A stretch of DNA of 64,000 bases from Robertmurraya korlensis (GTDB taxonomy: Bacteria; Bacillota; Bacilli; Bacillales; Cytobacillaceae). The position numbers were made by a program, and so were the translations under genes. The notes under the pieces were generated by a model. The model did no database searches. It had not been told where the DNA came from and was given only the letters and a program-made list of their open reading frames with translations. Shown here one piece after another: positions 8,007 through 18,000 of this stretch (the stretch's first letter is position 1; every line of letters starts with the position of its first letter). The DNA is taken from contig NZ_JAMBNS010000018.1 of NCBI RefSeq assembly GCF_023715225.1, positions 1 to 64,000 of the forward strand. The letters run 5' to 3'.

Positions 8007-9509
8007 ATGACCACTTTAAAGATGAAGAATGTTTCAATTGAATTTCCAGGTGTAAAAGCATTAAATATGGTTGATTTTTCAGTTGAAAGTGGAAAAACAC
8101 ACGCCTTGATTGGAGCCAATGGTGCTGGTAAATCAACGCTTATGAAGGTTCTTTCAGGGGCATATGACCACTATACTGGTGAAATCTCAATGGATGGACA
8201 ACCTATGACCATTCGTTCCCCAAAAAGTGCTATGGATTCAGGAATTCAAATTGTATATCAGGAAGTGGATACAGCTCTGATTCCATACTTAACGGTTGGT
8301 GAAAATATCATGTTAATGGACACAGTACATAACATGGGAAAGAAGCAATGGGTCAATTGGAAAAACCTCCATTCGAAGGCGGCCGCCATCTTATCGGAAA
8401 TGAATGTGACTCTTCCTACTAAAAAGCTAGTAAGTGAATTAACATTAGCAGAAAAACAAATGGTCTTAATCGCCAGAGCAGTGTCGAAGGATTGTAGGTT
8501 CCTCATCTTGGATGAGCCGACAGCCCCTCTTAGCCATACAGAAACAAGTGAATTATTTCGTATAGTACAAGAATTAAAGAGACGTGATGTTGGAATTATT
8601 TTCATATCGCACCGACTTCCAGAGATTTTTGACATTTGTGATGATATTACGATTATGAGAAATGGGGAAGTAGTCGAGACACAGAGCATTTCGGATACCG
8701 ACCAAAACAAAGTAGTGGAGTATATGCTTGGGCAAAAACTCGGTGAACAGTTTCCTCAAAAGTCAATGACCATGGGAAATACAGTTCTAGAGGTAAAAGG
8801 ACTTACAGATAAAGAGAAGATTAAAGATTTAAGCATATACGTCAGAGCAGGAGAAATTGTGGGAATCGCCGGGCTTGTAGGTGCCGGTAAGACTGAGTTC
8901 TGTAAAGCCTTGTTCGGGGCTGGAGGAAAACTATTGGCAGGAGAAGTCAAGATTAACGGAAAAAGGGTTAGCGTTAAAAATCCGTTTGAAGCGGTTAAGA
9001 ATGGACTTGCCTTGGTTCCTGAAGAGCGCCGAAAAGAAGGTATACTTGTATATGAATCAGTTGAATCAAATTTAACTGTAGCAAATTTAGGTCTTTTTTC
9101 AAAAGAATTAAGTTTCCTAGATCGAAAAAAAGAAAAGTTAGTAGCAAAAGCAGTAATCAATCGTCTTGGAATAAAGACACCTTCTGAAGAAACAAAGGTT
9201 CAGAATCTTTCTGGCGGTAATCAACAAAAGGTTGCAATTGGCAAGTGGTTGGTAGCCGAGGCTGATGTCTATATTTTTGATGAACCGACCAAAGGTGTAG
9301 ACGTTGGTGCAAAAAAGGATATTTTTAATCTTATTGCCGAGTTGGCTAGCCGTGGAAAGGCTATTATTTATGCATCATCTGAAGCTTCAGAGATCATAGG
9401 AATTACTAACCGAGTCTATTGTCTATATGACGGAAAATCAGTGAAGGAACTAGAAACAAACTCTACAAATGAAGAAGAACTATTATTCTATTCAACAGGG
9501 GGAAGGTAA
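8007..9509 (+). CDS. Ribose-type ABC importer ATP-binding protein, two nucleotide-binding domains
   Basis: A 500-residue fused double ATPase of the RbsA/MglA type. Domain 1 has Walker A GANGAGKST, a signature region LTLAEKQMV and Walker B FLILDEPTA. Domain 2 has the divergent Walker A-like GLVGAGKTE, signature LSGGNQQKV and Walker B YIFDEPTKG. A degenerate second Walker A and a weak first signature are usual for this subfamily, in which one composite site does most of the hydrolysis. It powers uptake through the RbsC-like permease encoded one base downstream. The ATG at 8007 follows GAAAGGAAGGTGAC. It is the second gene of the SAM-riboswitch operon. Confidence 0.92.
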   Translation: MTTLKMKNVSIEFPGVKALNMVDFSVESGKTHALIGANGAGKSTLMKVLSGAYDHYTGEISMDGQPMTIRSPKSAMDSGIQIVYQEVDTALIPYLTVGENIMLMDTVHNMGKKQWVNWKNLHSKAAAILSEMNVTLPTKKLVSELTLAEKQMVLIARAVSKDCRFLILDEPTAPLSHTETSELFRIVQELKRRDVGIIFISHRLPEIFDICDDITIMRNGEVVETQSISDTDQNKVVEYMLGQKLGEQFPQKSMTMGNTVLEVKGLTDKEKIKDLSIYVRAGEIVGIAGLVGAGKTEFCKALFGAGGKLLAGEVKINGKRVSVKNPFEAVKNGLALVPEERRKEGILVYESVESNLTVANLGLFSKELSFLDRKKEKLVAKAVINRLGIKTPSEETKVQNLSGGNQQKVAIGKWLVAEADVYIFDEPTKGVDVGAKKDIFNLIAELASRGKAIIYASSEASEIIGITNRVYCLYDGKSVKELETNSTNEEELLFYSTGGR

Positions 9510-9510
9510 G

Positions 9511-10512
9511 ATGGAGGCAAACATAACAGCAAAGAAACAGACCCCGGCAAAAACGTCATTTGATCTTTTCCAATTTTTTTATAAATATGGAACGATAATT
9601 ACGATCATTGCACTTATTATCATATTTTCATTGGCCAATCCAGCTTTTATCCAGGGAAATAATATTGTAAATATCCTGCGTTCCATTTCAATTGTAACCA
9701 TCATAGCAATCGGAATTACCATCAGTTTAACCGTTGATGGCTTCGACCTCTCGGTTGGATCGGTGGCATCTTTATCGAACGCAATCGTTATTTCCATGTT
9801 CGTCTGGTTTTCACAAAACACCTTTGTGGCTATTATCTCAGCGATTGCAGCAGCGTTAATTGTAGGAATATTGAACTCCATTATGATTGTGAAAATGCGG
9901 ATACCTGATATGTTAATGACGCTTGCAACCATGTTCATTATTCAAGGGACGGCATTGACCTATACAAAGGGAGCGACTGTTTCACAAAACATGGTGTTGC
10001 CTGATGGAACGATGGCAGAAGGTCTAATAAGTCCGTTTTTTTCGAAAATCGGTCAGGTGCCATGGATTATTCTCATCATGGTCGTTGTTGTTTTGGTCGT
10101 TCATATCTTTTTAACGTATACGAAACATGGAAGATACATGTATGTGATCGGGGGAAATAAGGAAGCAGCAAGACTATCAGGTATTCCGGTTAATAAATAC
10201 AAAGTGGCCGCCTACCTACTTTCGGCGCTTTTTGCAGCGATTGGCGGGATTGTCTTAGCTTCACGGGTTATGACATCTGAAATCAACTCAGGTGCACCTT
10301 ACTTAATGGATTCTGTAGCAGCTGCCTTTATCGGATTTTCCGTTTTAGGTGCTGGTAAGCCAAATGCATTCGGAACCTTTGTAGGTGCGGTGTTGATCGG
10401 GATTTTAGCAAACGGCCTCGTGATGATGTCTGTACCTTATTACGCAATGGACATCGTAAAAGGAACGGTCTTAGCATTTGCACTAGCAATCACATATTAT
10501 AAACAAAAATAG
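9511..10512 (+). CDS. Ribose-type ABC importer permease
   Basis: A 333-residue membrane protein of the RbsC/BPD_transp_2 family with about eight to ten hydrophobic segments. The family signature is seen in VDGFDLSVGSVASL, in GNNIVNILRSIS near the N-terminus and in GGNKEAARLSGIPVNKYK, the cytoplasmic loop that contacts the ATPase. A single permease gene implies a homodimer. The start is ATG 9511, just after the ATPase stop, with GGGGGAAGG inside the end of the upstream gene; the earlier in-frame ATG at 9469 lies within the ATPase gene and has no ribosome site. A terminator follows, so this importer has three genes and no linked catabolic enzyme. Confidence 0.92.
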   Translation: MEANITAKKQTPAKTSFDLFQFFYKYGTIITIIALIIIFSLANPAFIQGNNIVNILRSISIVTIIAIGITISLTVDGFDLSVGSVASLSNAIVISMFVWFSQNTFVAIISAIAAALIVGILNSIMIVKMRIPDMLMTLATMFIIQGTALTYTKGATVSQNMVLPDGTMAEGLISPFFSKIGQVPWIILIMVVVVLVVHIFLTYTKHGRYMYVIGGNKEAARLSGIPVNKYKVAAYLLSALFAAIGGIVLASRVMTSEINSGAPYLMDSVAAAFIGFSVLGAGKPNAFGTFVGAVLIGILANGLVMMSVPYYAMDIVKGTVLAFALAITYYKQK

Positions 10513-10520
10513 TTGAAGAG

Positions 10521-10552
10521 GGCCTATTCGATGTGATAGGTCTATTTTTTTT
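10521..10552 (+). terminator. Terminator of the S-box ABC operon
   Basis: Hairpin GGCCTAT/ATAGGTC (one G-U) with an eight-base loop and a run of T. Confidence 0.8.
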
Positions 10553-10608
10553 CGTAAATAAGGGGTAATATCCAAATACAGTCCGTTCCATCAAATAGTG
10601 AAACTGGA

Positions 10609-11524
10609 ATGTTTTTTGCCATCATTAGTGATATTACGACTAGTATAGGTGTATGGGTTGTTTTAGCAACTCTCATTTCTGTATGGAGTAAAAATCCCGA
10701 ATATGCAGCTCTAAAAGTACTCGCATTTTTTGTAGGAATGTTGTTAGCTTACTATATTTATTCACATGTGTTGTTTGGATTTTTCCCAATCTATTATTTT
10801 ATACGTTGGGGTGTTATTGCGCTTGTTTCTCCTTTTTGCGCTTACATATTTAAGTACAAAAACAAAACAAGGAAATAAGTTTCAGTTTTTCATAAGTTAT
10901 ACTGCAGCACTACTTCTTATGGGGATTCTTGGATATAGCTATCTTAATGATTTAACTGGTGATTCTCAAGATATAAATAATCAGCAAAGTACAGTAAATG
11001 CAACTTTAGAAACCGAAGCAAGTGTAAGTGAAACTGTATTTGATACAAAACCTTCAAATGAAGATGTAACAGTAACATTTTCGGTAACTGAACAAGATCT
11101 TATAGAAAATATGGATGGTATTAAAGCACTTATTATATCGAGCAATGCCTTTATACCACTAGAAACTATTAACAATCTAGCAGTCGTAAAGAGTGAACCT
11201 AAAGTAGAAGCCACTAAAACATCTGATAGCGTTATATTGGGGAAAGCAACTTTTCCTATTGATGAGGGAGAACCTATTATTCTAATGACAAAAGAGAATA
11301 AGTATGGCTCTATACAAGACGCTATTGAGTCTATAAGTTCGGTATTCCCTAATTCAAAAAAACTATCTATTTCGGGTAGAGATGCAATTTTATATGAAAC
11401 CAATGGTAACTCGGAAGTTCTTATAATTGAAGAGAAATTCGTATATTCCATTAGTGGAGGGAATGATAGTTCAGTTTTAACTAGCATTGCTGAACAAATA
11501 GTATTTTCTGGAATAAATAATTAG
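10609..11524 (+). pseudogene. Broken multi-pass membrane protein, frameshifted near 10865
   Basis: Two overlapping frames look like one original gene. Frame 1 (10609-10878) gives three hydrophobic segments and then stops after a Lys-rich loop. Frame 2, open from 10766, continues after an A-rich tract at about 10855-10875 with another hydrophobic segment (FFISYTAALLLMGILGYSYL) and a 190-residue Ser/Thr/Glu-rich tail without known motifs. A one-base slip in the ACAAAAACAAAACAAGG stretch would join them. There is no convincing ribosome site before 10609, so the 5' end may also be eroded. The membrane part recalls small DUF-type integral proteins, but I do not recognise the family. A sequencing error is the alternative. 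Confidence 0.5.
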
Positions 11525-12125
11525 ATGATCTTCTATAAAACAGATTTAAATAACTATTTGAAAGAATTGGACGAAGTCAATTTTTCTCATCCTTTAATAA
11601 AGGAAATTGTTAGTGAATTGTTTAATGAGGAACAAACAGAGCTCGAAAAGGTTAAGACAGCTTTCGAATTTGTTAGAGACAATATATCTCATTCTTGGGA
11701 CATTCAAAGTACAAAAGTTACCTGTAAAGCTTCTGAGGTACTTCAGTACAAAGAAGGTATTTGCTACGCAAAATCAAATTTATTGGCTGCTTTACTAAGG
11801 TCACAAGGTATCCCAACGGGCTTTTGCTAAGCGACTAATGATATTCGATTCACCTGATAAAGGGTATTGCCTACATACACTGAATGGTGTATACCTTAGC
11901 TCTTTAAATAAATGGATTCGATTAGATGCCCGTGGAAACAAACCAGGTGTTCAAGCCGAATTTTCAACCAACGAAGAAATCTTAGCGTTTTCAATTCAGG
12001 AAAAATTCGATGAGAAGGATTATCCAATTATATATCTTGAACCTAATCCAAAAACTATTGCTGCTTTAAAAAAGAATACAGATGCGTTAGAAATGTATAG
12101 ATACCATCTGCCTGATCGTTTATAA
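11525..12125 (+). pseudogene. Transglutaminase-like protein, frameshifted
   Basis: The first part (11525-11830) has the transglutaminase core pattern: VRDNISHSWDIQ, then KEGICYAKSNLLAALLRSQG with the catalytic Cys in GICYAKS. It stops at GIPTGFC. The rest continues in another frame from about 11838 with DSPDKGYCLHTLNGVYL, containing the catalytic His, and WIRLDARGNKPG, containing the Asp. Adding two bases (for example TC after the TGCTA near 11829) would restore GFCYQRL, the sequence expected in this family. This fits a 2-bp deletion. All three catalytic residues are still encoded, so the break is probably recent or is an assembly error. The gene would have been about 200 residues and cytoplasmic. 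Confidence 0.8.
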
Positions 12126-12215
12126 ATCCTTTATAGTAATGATTGGCCAGTTCAATTAACGGAAGCTGGTCCTAACGTATTATAAGAGATCCATTAATAA
12201 TGAAATTATAGATGT

Positions 12216-12250
12216 GGGAGTTGATCCAAAAAGGATTAACTCCTTTTTTT
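12216..12250 (+). terminator. Terminator after the transglutaminase pseudogene
   Basis: Stem GGAGTTGATCC/GGATTAACTCC (one G-U) with a short A-rich loop and a run of seven T. Confidence 0.85.
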
Positions 12251-12341
12251 ATAGAATACTGCCCAGTTCCATATTTTTATCATTGTAAAAAGAGTTAATT
12301 TTAAAATAAAATTTTTCCCTCTAATTAGTAAAAAAATTTAC

Positions 12342-12370
12342 TTGTTAGGGTGGTGGTTGGATCGTATAAT
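12342..12370 (+). promoter_or_regulatory. Sigma-A promoter of the LacI-family gene
   Basis: TTGTTA (12342-12347) and consensus TATAAT (12365-12370) with a 17-base spacer. Confidence 0.75.
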
Positions 12371-12394
12371 ATTGGTATGGATAATTGGAGGTAA

Positions 12395-13393
<999 letters not shown>

Positions 13394-13430
13394 TAATTGA
13401 TTATTAGTAAAATATTATTTTTTTTCTAGT

Positions 13431-13466
13431 AAAAACGTTTCTGTTTATATAAAGAAGCGTTTTTTG
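13431..13466 (+). terminator. Likely terminator of the LacI-family gene
   Basis: Imperfect hairpin of AAAAACG-TTTCT with AAGAAG-CGTTTTTT. The stretch 13467-13625 beyond it shows no gene with a ribosome site. Confidence 0.55.
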
Positions 13467-13625
13467 AGATTTCCTTTTATACAATTATATGGATTTAAAC
13501 AAAGATATGGCATTTTGTAGTCTGAATGCAGAGGTTATTCAGACAGGACAAAAAAGAAATGGCCTTTGGGAGTCCGAATCTGATACCTGAGCCTTTTGAT
13601 GATCTTATCATTGATGTAAAGAAAG

Positions 13626-13661
13626 AAGGATTGTGTGTCCATTGGCACACAATCCTTTTTA
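13626..13661. terminator. Bidirectional terminator
   Basis: Perfect 12-bp stem AAGGATTGTGTG/CACACAATCCTT with an eight-base loop. T-rich on the + side and positioned right at the stop of the minus-strand YibE/F gene. Confidence 0.8.
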
Positions 13662-14426
13662 TTGAGACTTTTCTCTCGTTTTATCCAAATAGTAAGCAGT
13701 GATCCAGGAGGTAATCGGAATAATTAGGGCAACGCCTATTCCGGCGCAAAGGATGGTGATCATTTCGGAACTGAATATTTTTGAATTGACAATGTCTCCT
13801 AGTGAGTAAGATAGGTCTTTAAACCATATAAGCATAGCTAAGTATCCGCCAAAAAAGGCGAAAAATAAGGTGTTTGTATTGGTTCCAAGTATATCTCTGC
13901 CAATACTGATTCCAAATGAAAATAAATCCTTCCTACTCACCTGCAGATTATGATTGTAGAGCTCACGCATAGGAGAAGCGATGGAAATGGCCACATCGAT
14001 AATGGCTCCTATCGTACTCATAATGATCATAGCAGCACCTATTTTTACAAAGTCGACTCCTAAATAAAGAGAAAACATGCTGAGTTCTTCGGTTTCCTCT
14101 TCTCCAAATCCTTGAATCATTGATATTTCAGTGACAATCACTATGAAAAATAGCAAAATAGCCAGGGTGATGATAGTAGAAACAAAGGCAGTGATCGTTT
14201 TATTGTTTACTTCATTGATAAAAAAGAGATTAATACAACTAATGATCGTACAGGCAATTAAGGTTAGAATAATTGGGTTTGCGGTTGGGTCTGTCATGAT
14301 AAGGACGGTCAACAGTAGGACAGCAAAGTTTAAAAATAAGGCAATAAAAGACTTTGCTCCCTTTTTTCCTCCAATCCATATCATTAAGAGAAATAAAATT
14401 GCTGCTAGGCAGAATAGTGCATTCAT
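13659..14426 (-). CDS. YibE/F family membrane protein (short partner)
   Basis: A 255-residue integral membrane protein with about seven hydrophobic segments. The YibE/F pattern is visible in GAIIDVAISIASPMRELYN and FGISIGRDILGTNTNTLFFA, closely matching the same blocks in the larger neighbour. It lacks the soluble N-terminal region. Its start overlaps the stop of the upstream gene by four bases (ATGA), so the two are translationally coupled. YibE/F-like proteins usually occur as such pairs in Firmicutes. Their function is unknown, possibly transport. Confidence 0.85.
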   Translation of the reverse strand: MNALFCLAAILFLLMIWIGGKKGAKSFIALFLNFAVLLLTVLIMTDPTANPIILTLIACTIISCINLFFINEVNNKTITAFVSTIITLAILLFFIVIVTEISMIQGFGEEETEELSMFSLYLGVDFVKIGAAMIIMSTIGAIIDVAISIASPMRELYNHNLQVSRKDLFSFGISIGRDILGTNTNTLFFAFFGGYLAMLIWFKDLSYSLGDIVNSKIFSSEMITILCAGIGVALIIPITSWITAYYLDKTREKSQ

Positions 14427-15562
14427 GATTTTGCCCTCTTTCGATTTACAAAAAAGATCGATATATATAGCCCAATCGGAATCGTTAACACAATGCCGAT
14501 TCCACCAGCTAGGGCCCGAGCTAATTCCAATGAAAGATTCATGGAAAGGGTGTATCCTAGTGGAGAACCGTTTTTCATATATAAAATAAGCATCGGAATA
14601 GAACCACTGATATACGCAAAGAACAAGATATTAGTCATCGTTCCCATCACATCTTTCCCAATTTCCATGCCAGAAGTTGTAAGAGCTTTTATAGATATAT
14701 GATTGTTTTTTTCGTACAACCCAAAGATAGAAGATGACATCGTAATGGCTACATCCATCACAGCACCTAGAGAACCTACTAATACGCCCGCCATAAATAC
14801 CGTTTGTGGAGGACGAGTTAGAAACTGCATTTCTTCGTAACGAAGGCCTTCTTCAGAAGTTATCCACAGAACGAGATATGCAATGAATAGAGAAACAAAG
14901 GTAGCTAAAAGGGTTGCTATAATGGCTGCATAGGTTTTCTCATTAAAACCGTTTACGAGTAACAGGGAGATGGCAGTAAATAATATCGCACTGATACTGC
15001 AAGCGACTATCAAGCTGATGGCAGATGTTTTTAAATACATATCTAAGGCATACGAAAGGAGAACGGCATTGACTCCTAAACTGACAATCGAAAACAACCC
15101 CTGTTTTTTTCCAACGATAAGCAAAGTAAAGATAAACATCCATGCTACGATTAGCAAGTATTTATCGCGTTTTACGTTTTTGATGCTTCCCGTTAATACT
15201 CCTTCTTCATTGGTATTGGCATCTATCCAAACAAACAGTTCGTTTCCAACATGATATTCTTGGTCATACGCCCCTGAAGCGGAATATTGGTTCGTTAAAT
15301 GAATTTGCTCTCCCTTTTTATCTCCATTTTTTATTTCTGCAACCATTTGTTGTGTGTATAGTTGATCTTTATTATTATGCATGTCAGTTACTTTGTTGGT
15401 CTCTACTAGCGTGGTCTTCAGGACCTTCGCTATAGGGCGTTCATAGAATGAATAATTGTTATTTACAAAAATAATAGAAGCTACGAAACAAAAAGCTAGT
15501 AGTACGTATAACAATATTTGTTTTTTAGTCAATTTTTTAAAAGGGTTAAGTATAAAATTCAA
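14423..15562 (-). CDS. YibE/F family membrane protein (long partner)
   Basis: A 379-residue integral membrane protein. Residues 1-30 form a hydrophobic anchor. An extracytoplasmic region of about 100 residues with OB-like strands (EYHVGNELFVWIDANTNEEG) follows. Seven or eight membrane segments then carry the YibE/F blocks GAVMDVAITMSSSIFGLYE and SGMEIGKDVMGTMTNILFFA. The start is TTG at 15560-15562 behind GGAGG with six bases of spacing. First gene of a two-gene minus-strand operon ending in the terminator at 13626-13661. No substrate is known for this family. Confidence 0.87.
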   Translation of the reverse strand: MNFILNPFKKLTKKQILLYVLLAFCFVASIIFVNNNYSFYERPIAKVLKTTLVETNKVTDMHNNKDQLYTQQMVAEIKNGDKKGEQIHLTNQYSASGAYDQEYHVGNELFVWIDANTNEEGVLTGSIKNVKRDKYLLIVAWMFIFTLLIVGKKQGLFSIVSLGVNAVLLSYALDMYLKTSAISLIVACSISAILFTAISLLLVNGFNEKTYAAIIATLLATFVSLFIAYLVLWITSEEGLRYEEMQFLTRPPQTVFMAGVLVGSLGAVMDVAITMSSSIFGLYEKNNHISIKALTTSGMEIGKDVMGTMTNILFFAYISGSIPMLILYMKNGSPLGYTLSMNLSLELARALAGGIGIVLTIPIGLYISIFFVNRKRAKS

Positions 15563-15724
15563 GTTAAACCTCCAACTATCGGAATGGACTCAGTGTAAAA
15601 CAATGGCCTAAAAATAACAAGAAAATAAGAGAACCGTCAAGTCATCTCTCTATAGGCTTTGGTTGTAAAAACATGACAAACTGATAAAATAGAACAATAA
15701 TCTACATGGAAAGTTGGAGAGTGA

Positions 15725-16504
15725 ATGACAAATCGAAGTGTGATTTTTTTTGATATCGACGGAACCTTACTGACCCATAATAAAGAGTTACCTGCCTCAA
15801 CAAAAGATGCAATTTTCACATTGAAAGAACTAGGTCATGAGGTAGCGATTGCTACAGGAAGAGCTCCTTTTATGTTTGAAGATTTGAGAAAAGAGTTGGA
15901 TATCCATACATATGTAAGCTATAACGGTCAGTATGTTGTGTTAAATGGAAACGTCCTATATACGAATCCATTACATATTGAGTCACTCGAAAAACTAACC
16001 GCGGCTGCTCTTGAGAATGATCATCCCGTTGTGTTTATGGATCATGAAGATATGAGAGCCAATGTACCAGAGCATGACTATATTAAGCAAAGCATCGATA
16101 CGTTAAAAATTGATCGTTTCCCAACACATGATCCACATTATTACAAAGGTCGTGAATTGTATCAAACGCTACTTTTCTGTACAGAAGGGGAGGAAAAGCA
16201 ATACGCGGAGCAATATGATGCGTTTGATTTTGTCCGATGGCATCCAGTTTCCCTAGACATCGTGCCAAAGGGTGGCTCCAAAGCAAAGGGAATAGAAAAA
16301 ATTGTAGATGCGCTCGGGTTTCCAGCTGAAAGCCAATATGCTTTTGGAGATGGACTCAATGATTTGGAGATGCTCTCTACAGTGAAAAACAGCGTGGCCA
16401 TGGGAAATGCAGAGGAACAAGTGAAAGAGGTAGCTCAATTCGTTACCAAGTCAGTTGAAGAAGATGGTATTCTCCACGGACTAAAAATGGTGGGGCTTCT
16501 ATAG
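15725..16504 (+). CDS. Cof-type HAD-superfamily phosphatase
   Basis: A 259-residue cytoplasmic hydrolase of HAD subfamily IIB (Cof). Motif I is FFDIDGTLL with the nucleophilic Asp and the general acid/base Asp. Motif II is in AIATGRAP. The motif III Lys is in PKGGSKAKGIEKI and motif IV is FGDGLNDLEML, providing Mg-binding Asp residues. A C2 cap lies between motifs II and III. Such enzymes dephosphorylate sugar phosphates, flavin or other small phosphates with loose specificity. It resembles B. subtilis YkrA-like proteins. ATG 15725 follows GGAGAG. A hairpin terminator closes the single gene. Confidence 0.92.
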   Translation: MTNRSVIFFDIDGTLLTHNKELPASTKDAIFTLKELGHEVAIATGRAPFMFEDLRKELDIHTYVSYNGQYVVLNGNVLYTNPLHIESLEKLTAAALENDHPVVFMDHEDMRANVPEHDYIKQSIDTLKIDRFPTHDPHYYKGRELYQTLLFCTEGEEKQYAEQYDAFDFVRWHPVSLDIVPKGGSKAKGIEKIVDALGFPAESQYAFGDGLNDLEMLSTVKNSVAMGNAEEQVKEVAQFVTKSVEEDGILHGLKMVGLL

Positions 16505-16512
16505 GAGTAAAA

Positions 16513-16548
16513 GGGATGGAATCTATGTAGATTCTATCTCTTTTTTTT
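16513..16548 (+). terminator. Terminator after the Cof phosphatase gene
   Basis: Stem GGGATGGAATCT/AGATTCTATCTC (with G-U pairs) and eight T. Confidence 0.85.
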
Positions 16549-16572
16549 ATTAATTTCATACTTATATCACAA

Positions 16573-16601
16573 TTGAACGGTACACTTGGTGACGGTAATA
16601 A
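16573..16601 (+). promoter_or_regulatory. Possible sigma-A promoter of the PepSY gene
   Basis: TTGAAC and TAATAA separated by 17 bases, ending about 30 bases before the GTG start. Confidence 0.4.
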
Positions 16602-16632
16602 ATATGACATTGTTCAAAAAGGAGATATGTAA

Positions 16633-18000
16633 GTGGAAACGGTTCTAAACACTACAACTAAATCAGATGCACAACAAAAATCATCTCTTTATCGAGCTGT
16701 GTGGAGATGGCATTTCTACGCCGGGATTATTGTTGCGCCTTTCTTAATTATCCTTGCCGTTACGGGTTCTATCTATTTATTTAAGCCACAGATAGAACAA
16801 GTGTTATATCAAGATTTATTCGAGGTTACGCCACAAGGTGAAAAAATCCCGGCATCACAACAGATAGAAGAAGTAAAAATGCTATACCATGACGCAGTGA
16901 TTACTAAATATCGCCCAGGAGAAAATGCTACACGTTCGAGTGAAGTAAGTCTAACGGTAAACGATCAATCATTAACCGTCTTTATCGATCCGTATACGGG
17001 AAAGTCTATAGGAGAATTAAATAGTGATGATCGAGTCATGGATAAAATAGAAGAATTTCACGGTGAACTAATGATGGGAACACTTGGAGATAGAATAGTA
17101 GAATTAGCTGCATGCTGGACCATTGTATTGATGGTTACGGGTCTGTATTTATGGCTTCCAAGGAAGAAACCGAATATGTCAGGTGTCCTTTATATGAGAT
17201 GGAATAAAGGGAGAAGTATTTTAGCAAGGGACCTGCATGCTGTTCCTGCCTTTTGGATAACGGCAGGAATGCTATTTTTGGTGATGACGGGGCTCCCTTG
17301 GTCTGGTTTTTGGGGAACTCAATTTCAAATGATCGCTACCAACTCTGGGGCAGGATATCCCCCTTCTGTTTGGGTAGGGAATTCACCTGTCTCAACCGTT
17401 ACAAAAGATATTGCGGAGGTTCCTTGGGCAGCTGAAACACTAGATGTTCCGGTTTCTAAAGTACAAGGTTTCATCCCCTTATCAATCGATGATGTGGTTC
17501 AGATTGCAAACCGTGAAGGAGTACACCCGAGTTATACAGTATTTCTTCCAAAAGAACCAACAGGAGTGTACACCCTTTCCGCTTTTCCACCAAAAGCTGA
17601 AGATGAGATCACGATGCATATTGATCAATATTCGGGTGCTGTGTTAACAGACTATCGATTTGATCATTATGGTTTTATCGGACAAGTTGTTGCGTTAGGG
17701 ATTACCTTGCATAAAGGAACACAATTTGGGTTTATCAATCAGTTGGCTAGTCTTCTTATTTGCCTAGGTATTATTCTTGTTGCCGTTAGTGGATTTTATT
17801 TATGGTTAAAGCGGAAACCGAAAAAAAGTATGGGTGCACCGAAATCGACGAGCATCAAAAACATGAAGCTATTTCTAGTGGTGTTAGCAGGTTTGGGCAT
17901 TCTGTTTCCTTTGGTTGGTTTGTCCCTGATTGTCATTTTCCTGATGGATGTGTTATTGATTAAAAGAATCCCATTCTTGAAGAGGTTTTTATATGCATAA
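16633..18000 (+). CDS. PepSY-associated membrane protein (PiuB/COG3182 type)
   Basis: A 455-residue membrane protein with four to six hydrophobic segments and two extracytoplasmic PepSY-like regions. The family hallmark is the first segment WRWHFYAGIIVAPFLIILAV with its conserved His, then EEFHGELMMGTLGDRIVE, DLHAVPAFWIT and LGITLHKGTQFGFINQ, where the histidines could bind haem or metal. Members are linked to iron uptake and ferric-chelate reduction. The GTG start at 16633 lies eight bases after AAGGAG. Its last codons overlap the next gene, a YtkA-like lipoprotein, indicating one operon. The metal is not determined; iron or copper are the obvious options. Confidence 0.87.
   Translation: METVLNTTTKSDAQQKSSLYRAVWRWHFYAGIIVAPFLIILAVTGSIYLFKPQIEQVLYQDLFEVTPQGEKIPASQQIEEVKMLYHDAVITKYRPGENATRSSEVSLTVNDQSLTVFIDPYTGKSIGELNSDDRVMDKIEEFHGELMMGTLGDRIVELAACWTIVLMVTGLYLWLPRKKPNMSGVLYMRWNKGRSILARDLHAVPAFWITAGMLFLVMTGLPWSGFWGTQFQMIATNSGAGYPPSVWVGNSPVSTVTKDIAEVPWAAETLDVPVSKVQGFIPLSIDDVVQIANREGVHPSYTVFLPKEPTGVYTLSAFPPKAEDEITMHIDQYSGAVLTDYRFDHYGFIGQVVALGITLHKGTQFGFINQLASLLICLGIILVAVSGFYLWLKRKPKKSMGAPKSTSIKNMKLFLVVLAGLGILFPLVGLSLIVIFLMDVLLIKRIPFLKRFLYA

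Noticed and set aside
8258-9160. Long antisense frames opposite the ABC ATPase gene (8258-8710, 8756-9160)
   Set aside because: They are shadows of a gene with strong family motifs and have no ribosome sites.
12126-12185. In-frame continuation after the transglutaminase stop giving a protein-like fragment (SNDWPVQLTEAGPNVL)
   Set aside because: It is only 19 codons, has no start or ribosome site, and the transglutaminase end before it looks natural.
13490-13625. Two short overlapping frames of about 33 and 48 codons starting near 13490 and 13561
   Set aside because: Neither has a ribosome site, the second runs through a perfect terminator hairpin, and neither product is recognisable.
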